Source: CAVTAV01 sp963732795 (GTDB lineage Bacteria > Pseudomonadota > Alphaproteobacteria > CAVTAV01). Taken from it: a stretch of 64,000 nt of DNA. The DNA lies in NCBI GenBank assembly GCA_963732795.1, contig CAVTAV010000006.1, positions 496,001-560,000 on the forward strand, in the 5' to 3' direction. This document shows, one piece after another, positions 17,918-27,292 of the stretch. The position numbers were made by a program, and so were the translations under genes. Each line of letters starts with the position of its first letter. Position 1 is the stretch's first letter. The notes beneath the pieces were generated by a model that was given only the letters and a program-made list of their open reading frames with translations, did no database searches and was not told the DNA's origin.

Positions 17918-19432
17918 ATGATTTCGGTCAACAAGCAGATGGCCAAGGGCGCCGTCTGGATGGTGTTGTTCAAAACCTTTGAACGCAGCATCGGCATGAT
18001 CAGCCTCATGATCCTGGCCCGGCTGCTGACGCCGGCCGATTTCGGCACCGTGGCCATCGCGACCGCCATTACCGCCCTGTTGGATCTCCTGAGCGCCTTC
18101 GGTTTCGACATCGCACTCATTCAGAACAGCGATCCGCCGCGGGAGCATTTCGACACCGTTTGGTCTTTCGAGGTTTTGTTCGGGCTCTTCGGCGCGACCG
18201 TGCTGGTGGTCGGCTCGGGGGCGATTGCGGACTTCTATAACCAGCCGAAATTGCAGCCGGTCATGTGGGTGCTGGCGGCGACCTATGTCGTCAACGGCTT
18301 CACCAATATCGGCACGATCTATTTCCGCAAGAATCTGGATTTCCGCCGAGAGTTCATCTTCCTCGCAACCAAAAAGATCTGCACCTTCCTGGTCACCGTG
18401 CCGACGGCCTTCTTTCTCAGAAACTATTGGGCCTTGCTGGCGGGCATCTTTTTCGGGCAGTGCTTCAGTCTGGTGCAGAGCTATGTTCTGCACCCGTTTC
18501 GGCCGCGCTTTTCCTTGAGCGCCTGGCGCGAGCTGTTCGGGGTTTCGAACTGGCTGTTCATCAACAACATGTCGCTGTTCATGCGCCAGCGCTCGGGCGA
18601 TTTCATTATCGGCAAGCTTGTCGGCGCGGCGACGCTCGGCCTTTTCAACGTCGCCGAGGAAGTCGCAAATCTGACGACCAATGAATTGATCGCGCCGATC
18701 AACCGGGCTGTTTTCCCGGGTTACGTCAAGCTGAAAAAGGATCTTGCGGCGCTCCGGCAGAGCTTCCTCGACGTCAACGCCCTGGTGACCAGCTTCGCCG
18801 TGCCCTCGGGCATGGGCATCGCCGTTCTCGCGCCGCAGATCGTGCCGCTGATGCTCGGCAATCAATGGCTTTCCATCATTCCCGTCATCCAGCTTCTGGC
18901 TTTGTCCGCGATCCTCATGGCACTCCAGACGAACACCGGCTACATCATCCTGGCGCTGGGATACAATAAGGTGCACACGCTCATCAATTTGACGAGCTCG
19001 ATCATCCTGGCGGTGACCCTCTTCTTCGCGATCCAGTTTTGGGGGCTGAAAGGCGCGGCGCTGGCGACCCTTTTCCACAACGTCTATCGCGGGCCGCTGC
19101 AATATCACTACGTCATGAAATTCACCGGCGTGAAGCGGCGGCAGGTGCTGGCGATCCAGTGGCGGCCCTTCGTCGCGGCGGGGATCATGGTTGCGGGCGT
19201 CTGGGGATTCGTGCAGCTCGTCGGCTTGCAGTCCGGCACGGTTGAGGCGATCGCGCTACTCTTGTCGTGCGTCGCCGTCGGCGTGATCACTTACGCCTTG
19301 GCCTTGCTCGCTCTTTGGCAACTGGTCGGACGGCCGAGAGGAGCCGAGCAGACGATGGTCACTTTCCTTGGCGGCCAACTGAGCCGGTTCGGCGTCGGCC
19401 CGAAGCGCGGCTCCGAACAGCCCGGCGAATAA
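17918..19432 (+). CDS. Wzx-type polysaccharide flippase
   Basis: A 504-residue membrane protein of the MOP superfamily (polysaccharide synthesis/flippase). About 12-14 hydrophobic segments are visible, with the family opening KGAVWMVLFKTFERSIGMIS followed by LARLLTPADFGTVAIA, and the mid-protein IGKLVGAATLGLFNVAEE. Such proteins flip undecaprenyl-linked oligosaccharides across the inner membrane. ATG 17918 fits the family start. It follows the GT4 gene and is convergent with the toroid/ATP-grasp pair. The frame is intact over all 504 codons. Confidence 0.88.
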   Translation: MISVNKQMAKGAVWMVLFKTFERSIGMISLMILARLLTPADFGTVAIATAITALLDLLSAFGFDIALIQNSDPPREHFDTVWSFEVLFGLFGATVLVVGSGAIADFYNQPKLQPVMWVLAATYVVNGFTNIGTIYFRKNLDFRREFIFLATKKICTFLVTVPTAFFLRNYWALLAGIFFGQCFSLVQSYVLHPFRPRFSLSAWRELFGVSNWLFINNMSLFMRQRSGDFIIGKLVGAATLGLFNVAEEVANLTTNELIAPINRAVFPGYVKLKKDLAALRQSFLDVNALVTSFAVPSGMGIAVLAPQIVPLMLGNQWLSIIPVIQLLALSAILMALQTNTGYIILALGYNKVHTLINLTSSIILAVTLFFAIQFWGLKGAALATLFHNVYRGPLQYHYVMKFTGVKRRQVLAIQWRPFVAAGIMVAGVWGFVQLVGLQSGTVEAIALLLSCVAVGVITYALALLALWQLVGRPRGAEQTMVTFLGGQLSRFGVGPKRGSEQPGE

Positions 19433-19437
19433 TATCC

Positions 19438-19453
19438 GCGGGCGAATGCCCGC
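19438..19453. terminator. Short hairpin between convergent genes
   Basis: GCGGGC (19438-19443), loop GAAT, GCCCGC (19448-19453): a perfect six-base-pair GC stem placed exactly between the flippase stop and the stop of the toroid gene. There is no clear U-tract on either strand, so a terminator role is only likely from position. Confidence 0.4.
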
Positions 19454-20623
19454 TCAGCCGAGCGACAATTCCGCCAGGTTCGCGTCGATCATGAATTTGG
19501 CCGCCCAGTTGAGAAACTGGAACCGGCCGTAATCGCCGTCCACCGGGAACGCGCCCTTTACCCCGCCGCGCATCTCTTCCGGCCCGTTTACAGAGAGCGT
19601 GCGCCGCACGAAACGATTGGCCGCGAGGGCGGCTTCGCGGTAACGGGTCTCCCCGGTGACCTTGAACAGATAGATCCAGGAATCGGCGACCTGGACGTCG
19701 CCGGTGAGGCAGCTCCATTTCACGGACGGCGACCAGTCGGCTCGAAGCTGGCCGGGAAGCGCGCCGTCGGGCCGCTGGGTCCCCATCAGGCCGTCGGCGA
19801 GCTTGCGGGCGGTCTCGAGATATTTGGAGTCCCCCGAGAAACGATGCGCTTCCACCACGCCCTTGAGGTAATAGCCGAGGGTGTGGGTCAGGGGGGCGTC
19901 GGGCTCGTCGAGGCAGCAATCCGCGATCCAGCCGTTCGGCTGCTGCTTCTGGAGCGCCCAATCGACCTGTTTCAGGCCGGCGGCGGCGAAGCCGTGACCC
20001 GGGCAAACCCGGTCCGCCTCCAGTAGGCTCCATGAGACGTGTGTCTCGTATGCCTTCTCGCCCGCTTCGGTAAAGGGCGAGGGCCATTTGCGCCAGGCGC
20101 CATCCGGGTCCTGCGTGTCGACGAGCCACTGGGCGGCTCGGATCGTGGCGTCCTGATAGGCGCCGTACCGGGCCACGCCCGCGGCGAGGCCGAGCAGGAT
20201 CTGGCCGGTGTTGAATGTGGTCGGGACGATCGGGTCGGCATCGATCTTGCCGGCCTGGAAGCCGCCGCCCTCGAGCTGAATGGCCACGAACCAGTCCAGC
20301 ATCCGCCGCGCGCGGGCGTCATAGGTCTCGTCCTTGAGGTAGTCCGCCAGCGCCATCATGGTCGGCACGATATAGCCGGTGGTCTCCGGATAGGAGGTCG
20401 CCCAGCCATTTATGAGACTATAGTCTCGCGCGACGCCGTCGTCATGAGAGGCGGTATTGTCCTGCGCCCGGCACAGCCAGGCGGCGGCTTCCCGGATCGC
20501 GCGATCGGCGCCCGGATCGTCCTGAAGTCCTTGCCGGTGATCCGCAAGCGCCGTCTCTCGCGCGAGAGACGGGGCGCCCCGAGTGGCGATGCGGACGCCG
20601 AGCATGTCGATAAAGGAAGCCAT
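19454..20623 (-). CDS. Alpha/alpha-toroid (terpene-cyclase-like/six-hairpin) protein
   Basis: A 389-residue protein of unknown activity with repeated helical-hairpin motifs. Several repeats end in a Q-x2-DG-like turn: WLVDTQDPDGAWRKW, ALQKQQPNGWIADCC, MGTQRPDGALPGQ, and VAIQLEGGGFQAG. This spacing is typical of alpha/alpha-barrels found in terpene cyclases, glycoside hydrolases and uronate hydrolases. No catalytic residues can be assigned. The ATG at 20623 lies five bases after the stop of the ATP-grasp gene, so the two are co-transcribed. The pairing and the adjacent glycan genes suggest a role in modifying a surface glycan or its carrier lipid. No signal peptide is evident. Confidence 0.7.
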   Translation of the reverse strand: MASFIDMLGVRIATRGAPSLARETALADHRQGLQDDPGADRAIREAAAWLCRAQDNTASHDDGVARDYSLINGWATSYPETTGYIVPTMMALADYLKDETYDARARRMLDWFVAIQLEGGGFQAGKIDADPIVPTTFNTGQILLGLAAGVARYGAYQDATIRAAQWLVDTQDPDGAWRKWPSPFTEAGEKAYETHVSWSLLEADRVCPGHGFAAAGLKQVDWALQKQQPNGWIADCCLDEPDAPLTHTLGYYLKGVVEAHRFSGDSKYLETARKLADGLMGTQRPDGALPGQLRADWSPSVKWSCLTGDVQVADSWIYLFKVTGETRYREAALAANRFVRRTLSVNGPEEMRGGVKGAFPVDGDYGRFQFLNWAAKFMIDANLAELSLG

Positions 20624-20628
20624 GGCGG

Positions 20629-21897
20629 TCACGTCCTTTGCGGCGATTTCAGTCCCAGCCGGCGGCCAAGCCCGGCGAAGCGGTCGAGCAGGTCTTCGAA
20701 GGCCAGCGCGATTCCGGGCATGGGATCGTTCGGGCGGTAATAGCCGGAGAGCTTTTTCAGCCGATAGGTTTTCATCGGCGAGATATCGGCGCCGCGGGCC
20801 TTGAGGTTCGGAATCGAGGTCGGGTCGTACCAGCCGAGGGGAGCCGGCGGCGGCTCGATCGGCGGCACGGCGAATCCGGCCTCCGCGCAATATTGGGTGA
20901 GCGGCAGGTTGACGCCGTTGATCGTCGCGATTTCGGACTGGAAATTGGTCCGGCCGATGGTCGGCTCGACGATGAAGAACTTGCCCGAGCGCTTGTCTTT
21001 CTTGAACTCGACCGAGCCCATACCGCGATAGCCGGTTTCCTTGAAGACCCGCCGCGCGATCGGCCCGATCTCGGCCTCGGCTTCGGGCGCCGGAATGCAG
21101 CAGGCGGTGCCGCCATAGCGCGGCGGCCAGCTCAGGATCTTGCGGCCGGCAAAACCGGAGACGGGCTCGCTGTCGGCGCCGAAATAGCCGAGATAGAAGT
21201 GAATCGCGTCCTCGTCGCCGACAATCCACTCCTGGAGCACCGCATCGAGGCCGATTTCGTGCATCTTTTTGAAGATTTCGACCGCTTCGGCCGCATTTTG
21301 CACGATATAGGCCTTTTTAAACTGCGCGAAATAGGCCGCATTCTTGGTCGCCGGTTTCAGAATGCAGGGATAAGTGAGCCCCGCACAGTCGGCCTCGCCG
21401 GACCCGGCTTTGAGCAACCTCGTCCGTGGTACCGGCAGCCCGATCCGCTCCGCGAGCGCCTGGAAGACCTGCTTGTTCATCAAGGCCTCGACGCAATCCC
21501 GGCTCGGCAGGCTCAGACGGACGCGGGACAGCAGATCGTCGCGAAATTCGTCGGCGGTCTCGACGGTCTTGTCCTGGGTCAGGAACAGCACGAAGCGGTG
21601 CCCAAGCTCGCGCTCAAGCCGGATCATGTCGTCGACGAAGCCGCGGCCGGTCAGCGCCTTTACGGTGCGGACGGTCGCGAAGCGGGTTCTGTTGACGGGA
21701 TCGCGCGGCTCGTCGGTCACCAGAATGGTGGGCACCTTGCCGCGGGCCAGCGCGCGGACGACGCCGAGCCCGTTCAAGCCCCCGCCTGCGACGACGGCAA
21801 CGGGCCGGTCGTGATCATTGGCGGCATTGGGGATCGCCCGAGGGGCGGAATCCGGCTCGCTATGTTGAGGATTTGTTGTCAGGGCTGGGCTCGCCAT
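20629..21897 (-). CDS. ATP-grasp family ligase
   Basis: A 422-residue carboxylate-amine ligase-like protein of the ATP-grasp fold. The N-terminal Rossmann-like part opens VAVVAGGGLNGLGVVRAL; the ATP-binding core includes LTYPCILKPATKNAAYF (the loop with the ATP-contacting lysine), VLQEWIVGDEDAIHFYLGYF, and the metal-binding FFIVEPTIGRTNFQSEI with the expected Glu and Asn. Similar proteins occur in polysaccharide and lipid-modification clusters and are often annotated as carbamoyl-phosphate-synthase-like. The first 30 residues are low-complexity, so the true start may be internal. It is the first gene of a pair with the toroid protein. Confidence 0.8.
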   Translation of the reverse strand: MASPALTTNPQHSEPDSAPRAIPNAANDHDRPVAVVAGGGLNGLGVVRALARGKVPTILVTDEPRDPVNRTRFATVRTVKALTGRGFVDDMIRLERELGHRFVLFLTQDKTVETADEFRDDLLSRVRLSLPSRDCVEALMNKQVFQALAERIGLPVPRTRLLKAGSGEADCAGLTYPCILKPATKNAAYFAQFKKAYIVQNAAEAVEIFKKMHEIGLDAVLQEWIVGDEDAIHFYLGYFGADSEPVSGFAGRKILSWPPRYGGTACCIPAPEAEAEIGPIARRVFKETGYRGMGSVEFKKDKRSGKFFIVEPTIGRTNFQSEIATINGVNLPLTQYCAEAGFAVPPIEPPPAPLGWYDPTSIPNLKARGADISPMKTYRLKKLSGYYRPNDPMPGIALAFEDLLDRFAGLGRRLGLKSPQRT

Positions 21898-21960
21898 TGT
21901 CCGGTCGGAAGCGTCCGGACAAGATCGGCCATCAGCCTTAAAATTCGGTTTCCCGCAACC

Positions 21961-22275
21961 CTAGTCTTCAGGCGCGATCACGACCGCCAGGCCATCCAGC
22001 TCCTCGGTGAATTCGATCTGGCAGGAAAGCCGTGAGGAGGGCTTCATGTGGCTGCTGCCTTCGAGAAGCTCGCGCTCGTCGTCAAATCGTTCCGGCAGCT
22101 TAACGAACCAGGAATCGTCGACATAGACATGGCAAGTCGCGCAGGAGCAGCAGCCTCCGCAGATGGCGGCGACGGGGAAGTCGTTGTCGCGCAAATTTTC
22201 CATGACCGACAAGCCGGTCTTGCCCTCGATGGTGTGTGTGGTGCCGTCGCGGTCGGTAACGATGATCTTGGCCAT
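21961..22275 (-). CDS. Adrenodoxin-type 2Fe-2S ferredoxin
   Basis: A 104-residue ferredoxin. Cluster ligands fit the vertebrate-type pattern C-x5-C-x2-C...C: Cys39, Cys45 and Cys48 in AICGGCCSCATCHVYV, and Cys84 in SRLSCQIEF. Two additional cysteines (42 and 43) fall inside the loop. The acidic partner-binding helix DERELLEG is present. It is encoded seven bases upstream of a matching ferredoxin reductase, so it should take electrons from NAD(P)H through that enzyme to a cytochrome P450 or Rieske oxygenase. No P450 gene is in this window. Confidence 0.9.
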   Translation of the reverse strand: MAKIIVTDRDGTTHTIEGKTGLSVMENLRDNDFPVAAICGGCCSCATCHVYVDDSWFVKLPERFDDERELLEGSSHMKPSSRLSCQIEFTEELDGLAVVIAPED

Positions 22276-22282
22276 GAAACTC

Positions 22283-23503
22283 CTACTCGAACTCCTTCAA
22301 AGGCGTGGCGGTGTCCGCGAGCATCGCGGGGTCGGGCCGGGCGCGGGCGGCGACGAGCTTCTTTGCCGCCGTGAAATCGCGCAAGGCATTGATGCAGTTG
22401 ATCGCGACGAAAACGCCGTCGCGGAGATAGCTGGCCGAGAATTTGGCCTCGTCCATGCTTCCACGAATAACGACCCGGTCGCCCGGCTCAGATAAGCCCA
22501 CGATCTGCAATTTCAAATCATATTGGTCGGACCAGAACCACGGGATCTCGGCGTAAGGCGCGGGCTTACCGATCATCGCGGCCGCCGCGGCCTTGCCCTG
22601 GGAGACGGCGTTCTGGACGGATTCGAGCCTCAAGCGGCGGTCGAGAAGCGCGTTGGGATGATTGGTGCAGTCGCCGGCGGCGAAAATGTCCGGGTCCGAC
22701 GTGCGGCCGCAATCGTCGACCACGATGCCGTTGTCGATGGTGAGCCCGGCCGCCTCGGCGAGCCCGGTCTCCGGCAGGATGCCGATGCCGATAATGGCGA
22801 GATCGGCCGGGATCGTCTTGTCGGTATCGGTTGCAACGGTTGCGACCCGGCCGTCGGACCCGGCCTCGAAGCCGGTGACGGCGGTTTTGAGGCGGATATC
22901 GACGCCGTGCTCCCGGTGCACCCGCTCGAAGAACGCCGCGACCTCAGGCGCCATGGCCCGCGCCATGAGCTGGTCCAGAACCTCGATCACCGTGACCTTC
23001 GCGCCCAATTTCGTCAGGACGGCCGCGACTTCGAGCCCGATATAGCCGCCGCCGACGATGGCGGCCTTTGAGCCGGGCTTGAGCGAGTCCTTGATTGCCT
23101 CGACATCCGTGATGGTGCGGAGGTAATGCACGCCCGGCAGATCCGCCCCGGGCACGGGCAGCTTGCGGACTTTGGAGCCGGTGGCGAGCAGCAGCTTGTC
23201 GTAGGCGAGGGTTTCCTGAGAGTCGAGTCTCACGGTCTTCGCCGCCCGGTCGATCGCGGCGACCCGGGTGCCGAGGCGGAGCTCGATTCCGTGCTGCTCG
23301 TAATAGTCCGGGCGCTTGAGATAAAGCCGCTCGTGGCCATGTGCGCCGGCGAGAAAGGCCTTGGACAAAGGCGGGCGCTCATAGGGGACATGGGTCTCGT
23401 CGCCGATCAGCAGGACCGGCCCCTCATAGCCCATGAGCCTTAACGATACGGCGGCCTGTCCGCCCGCCTGTCCGGCGCCGACGATGATGATTGGGTTCGA
23501 CAT
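22283..23503 (-). CDS. FAD-dependent ferredoxin reductase
   Basis: A 406-residue NAD(P)H:ferredoxin reductase of the putidaredoxin-reductase type. The FAD Rossmann motif is IIVGAGQAGGQAAVSLR, the NAD(P)H Rossmann motif AAIVGGGYIGLEVAAVL, and the FAD ribityl motif DIFAAGDCTNHPNALL. The C-terminal domain (IPWFWSDQYDLKLQIVG) is that of this reductase class. A gene for its ferredoxin follows in the coding direction after seven bases. Together they form an electron-transfer pair for an oxygenase not encoded nearby. The frame is intact. Confidence 0.92.
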   Translation of the reverse strand: MSNPIIIVGAGQAGGQAAVSLRLMGYEGPVLLIGDETHVPYERPPLSKAFLAGAHGHERLYLKRPDYYEQHGIELRLGTRVAAIDRAAKTVRLDSQETLAYDKLLLATGSKVRKLPVPGADLPGVHYLRTITDVEAIKDSLKPGSKAAIVGGGYIGLEVAAVLTKLGAKVTVIEVLDQLMARAMAPEVAAFFERVHREHGVDIRLKTAVTGFEAGSDGRVATVATDTDKTIPADLAIIGIGILPETGLAEAAGLTIDNGIVVDDCGRTSDPDIFAAGDCTNHPNALLDRRLRLESVQNAVSQGKAAAAAMIGKPAPYAEIPWFWSDQYDLKLQIVGLSEPGDRVVIRGSMDEAKFSASYLRDGVFVAINCINALRDFTAAKKLVAARARPDPAMLADTATPLKEFE

Positions 23504-23595
23504 TCGGCTCTGCTGGTTCCCTCGCGGGAGTTCTTAAACCAGCAGACGCCGTCCGTGCCAAACACTAAACCATTGTCGGGGAGCTCTAACGGCGG

Positions 23596-23928
23596 TCAGA
23601 GATCGCTCGCGAACATCCGGCGTTCTTCCGCGGCCCGCCCGAGCTTGCGCAAGGTGACGTGATGTCCGGCCAGGACCAGGGCGACGACGGCGCCGCAGAT
23701 CATCATGGTCCAGCCGATCTTGGAAAAAGCGGCCGCGCTGAAGAAGATCACCACCCCGGTGATCCCCATCACCGCGAAACCCGCCGCGATGACCCAATTG
23801 ACGGTCAGGATCGGTCCGAGATCCCGGCCGGTTCGAGCCTGACTCGAAGCCCAGCCGCTCCACGCCGCTCCGATGACCACGCTGGCGACGACGATAACGA
23901 GAAAGAAAATGCCTTCGGTGCCGTTCAT
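23596..23928 (-). CDS. Small membrane protein with three transmembrane segments
   Basis: A 110-residue protein I do not recognise by name. It has three predicted membrane helices: GIFFLVIVVASVVIGAAW, TVNWVIAAGFAVMGITGVVI, and WTMMICGAVVALVLAGHH, with a basic tail. ATG 23928 has an excellent ribosome site (GAGGAGG about six bases before). It lies downstream of the DUF2089 gene on the same strand, with a 71-base gap, an association seen for DUF2089 regulators with membrane proteins. A function in envelope or stress response is only a guess. Confidence 0.72.
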   Translation of the reverse strand: MNGTEGIFFLVIVVASVVIGAAWSGWASSQARTGRDLGPILTVNWVIAAGFAVMGITGVVIFFSAAAFSKIGWTMMICGAVVALVLAGHHVTLRKLGRAAEERRMFASDL

Positions 23929-23999
23929 GGAAACCTCCTCACCCGACGAGCCGGGGCGCCGGCTCGGTTTGGCCTGTGGCCGATTGGCGGACCGCCTCA

Positions 24000-24287
24000 C
24001 TATCCCGGTCGCTGGCCTCGGCCAGTTGACCGGGCCTCGGCGACCCCGATCGCGCCGCGTTGGACCAGATCGCGCAGGACCGACTTGACCGCCGAGACGG
24101 GCGTGTCGGCCGATGCGCTCTCGACTTTCTCGATCAGAGCGTCGAGCCGTGCGCGAATGGTGGGATAGGAAACGCCGTATTCCGTGGCCATGGCCTTGAG
24201 GGACCCGGAAGCCAGGATGAACCGCCGGACGAAATTCAAATCGTCCGGGGCCAGGGCGTCGATCCATGCGAGGGTGTCTCGGGTCAT
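24000..24287 (-). CDS. DUF2089-family DNA-binding protein
   Basis: A 95-residue protein whose core reads LAPDDLNFVRRFILASGSL then KAMATEYGVSYPTIRARLDA, a helix-turn-helix typical of DUF2089. These proteins are thought to be small transcription regulators, some linked to bacteriocin or envelope stress loci. Its product probably controls the operon with the membrane protein downstream. An AT-rich stretch (AATAAAATTAAAATACACTTGAAC) upstream at about 24296-24325 would be the promoter zone. Confidence 0.78.
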   Translation of the reverse strand: MTRDTLAWIDALAPDDLNFVRRFILASGSLKAMATEYGVSYPTIRARLDALIEKVESASADTPVSAVKSVLRDLVQRGAIGVAEARSTGRGQRPG

Positions 24288-24386
24288 GGCGCTTCAATAA
24301 AATTAAAATACACTTGAACTTTATTTAGGCCCCTCCGCACCGCCCTGTCAAGGCCTCCGCCGGCCCGGACAAACGCGCCTAATCTA

Positions 24387-24440
24387 TTGACAAAGCGCCG
24401 CCTCTTTGCCATTTCCTAATCACGACTAATTTTGTCATGA
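24387..24440 (+). promoter_or_regulatory. Putative promoter/operator of the SUF operon
   Basis: TTGACA at 24387-24392 is a perfect -35 hexamer. No equally good -10 sits 17 bases on (CATTTC is weak), but an AT-rich zone, CCTAATCACGACTAATTTTG, at about 24415-24434 could be a -10 with an overlapping operator. The repeated TAATCA/CTAATT half-sites just before the Rrf2 gene suggest autoregulation by the encoded Fe-S regulator. Placement and composition support this; no experiment does. Confidence 0.4.
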
Positions 24441-24470
24441 TTTGCCCCGGAGGGGTAAGGACGACACGCG

Positions 24471-24935
24471 ATGATCCGACTGACCCGGCTTGCCGATTAT
24501 GCCGTCGTGCTGATGAGCCACATGGCCTATCACCCGGACGAGCTTTACAACGCGACCGACACGGCCGAGGCGACCGGCCTGCCGATGCCGACGGTCTCCA
24601 AGATCCTGGGGCTGATGGCGAAGGGCGGGCTGTTGGTGTCGCATCGGGGCTTGAACGGCGGGTTCACCCTCGCCAGGGCCCCGTCGGAAATTTCGGTCGC
24701 CGACATCGTCTGCCTGGTGGACGGGCCGATCGCGCTTACGGAATGCGTCGACGACGCGGCCGGCGATTGCAACTTCGAGAACGCCTGCCCCGCCCGCGGC
24801 CCGTGGCACAAGATCAACGCCGCGGTCAAACACGCGCTCGAAGGCGTGACCCTCGCCGATATCGTCACGCCGTTCGGCCATTCGGCGGACGAAGCGCGGG
24901 GACCGCAAGAAGCCCATCGAGAGCCCGCGCATTAG
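24471..24935 (+). CDS. Rrf2-family Fe-S regulator of the SUF operon
   Basis: A 154-residue winged-helix regulator of the SUF-associated Rrf2 type (IscR/SufR-like). It starts MIRLTRLADYAVVLMSHMA and has the recognition helix NATDTAEATGLPMPTVSKIL. Cluster-ligand cysteines are Cys92, Cys100 and Cys106 in the loop between DGPIALTEC and NFENACP, with the IscR-like spacing. It likely binds a 2Fe-2S cluster and represses the suf genes when cluster supply is adequate. sufB begins 28 bases downstream, so it is the first gene of the operon. The frame is intact. Confidence 0.9.
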   Translation: MIRLTRLADYAVVLMSHMAYHPDELYNATDTAEATGLPMPTVSKILGLMAKGGLLVSHRGLNGGFTLARAPSEISVADIVCLVDGPIALTECVDDAAGDCNFENACPARGPWHKINAAVKHALEGVTLADIVTPFGHSADEARGPQEAHREPAH

Positions 24936-24963
24936 CGCCGGGCCGGAGGAACAAGAGTTATTC

Positions 24964-26439
<1,476 letters not shown>

Positions 26440-26453
26440 AGAATAACCAACGG

Positions 26454-26491
26454 CCCGTCATCGCCGCGCTCCCTTCGGTCGCTCGCAATGA
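26454..26491. repeat. Palindromic repeat between sufB and sufC
   Basis: The 87-base gap between sufB and sufC contains CCGTCATCG...CGCAATGAG with GCGCTCCCTTCGG in the middle. Its ends resemble those of the element at 31174-31257, so it is probably a dispersed intergenic repeat. Being inside an operon it may affect mRNA processing. Confidence 0.5.
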
Positions 26492-26526
26492 GGTCGAGGC
26501 AAATTGAAAGTGAAACGGAAGGCGTA

Positions 26527-27279
26527 ATGCTCGATATCAAAAACCTGCACGTCTCGGTGAAGGACAAGCCGATCCTCAAAGGCCTCGACCTCGTCGTGAA
26601 CGCCGGCGAGGTGCACGCGATCATGGGGCCGAACGGCTCCGGCAAGTCGACCCTCGCCCATGTGCTCTCGGGCCGCGACGGTTATGAAGTGACCGACGGC
26701 AGCGCCACCTATGACGGCAAGGACCTCCTCGCCATGGGCGCGGACGAGCGGGCGCGGGAAGGGGTGTTTCTCGGGTTTCAGTATCCGGTCGAAATCCCCG
26801 GCGTCTCCAATATGAGCTTCCTCCGCGCGGCGCTGAACGCGATCCGGACCTATCGGGGCGAGGACACGGTCGATGCGATGGATTTCCTGAAGCTCATCCG
26901 CGAGAAGGCGAAGCTGCTCGAAATGGACGACGCACTGCTCAAGCGCGCGGTCAATGTCGGCTTCTCGGGCGGCGAAAAGAAGCGGAACGAGATGGTCCAG
27001 ATGGCCGTGCTCGATCCCCGGCTCGCGATCCTGGACGAGACCGATTCCGGTCTCGACATCGATGCGCTGCGGATCGTTTCTGGTGCCATAAACGCGCTCC
27101 GCGGCCCCGACCGCGCGATCGTGCTGATCACCCATTACCAGCGTCTGTTGGACTATGTCGTGCCGGACAAAGTGCACGTCATGGTCAACGGCCGGATCCA
27201 GGCCTCGGGCGGCAAGGAACTGGCCGAGAAACTGGAGCGCGACGGCTATGCGGCCTTCGGCGTTTCCGAGGCGGCCTGA
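26527..27279 (+). CDS. sufC: Fe-S cluster assembly ATPase SufC
   Basis: ATPase of the SufBCD scaffold complex, 250 residues, intact. Walker A is IMGPNGSGKSTLAHVL, signature VGFSGGEKKRNEM, Walker B LAILDETDSGLDIDAL, and the switch histidine lies in LITHYQRLLDYV. ATG 26527 has GGAAGG before it; the earlier in-frame ATG at 26488 lies inside the repeat zone and is unlikely. It follows sufB, and sufD starts 13 bases downstream. The intact frame amid broken neighbours is worth noting. Confidence 0.95.
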   Translation: MLDIKNLHVSVKDKPILKGLDLVVNAGEVHAIMGPNGSGKSTLAHVLSGRDGYEVTDGSATYDGKDLLAMGADERAREGVFLGFQYPVEIPGVSNMSFLRAALNAIRTYRGEDTVDAMDFLKLIREKAKLLEMDDALLKRAVNVGFSGGEKKRNEMVQMAVLDPRLAILDETDSGLDIDALRIVSGAINALRGPDRAIVLITHYQRLLDYVVPDKVHVMVNGRIQASGGKELAEKLERDGYAAFGVSEAA

Positions 27280-27292
27280 AAGCGGGTCTGAT

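Noticed and set aside
17867..19108. A 413-codon minus-strand frame opposite the flippase
   Set aside because: Composition is charged and repetitive and it lies entirely inside the intact 504-residue flippase gene.
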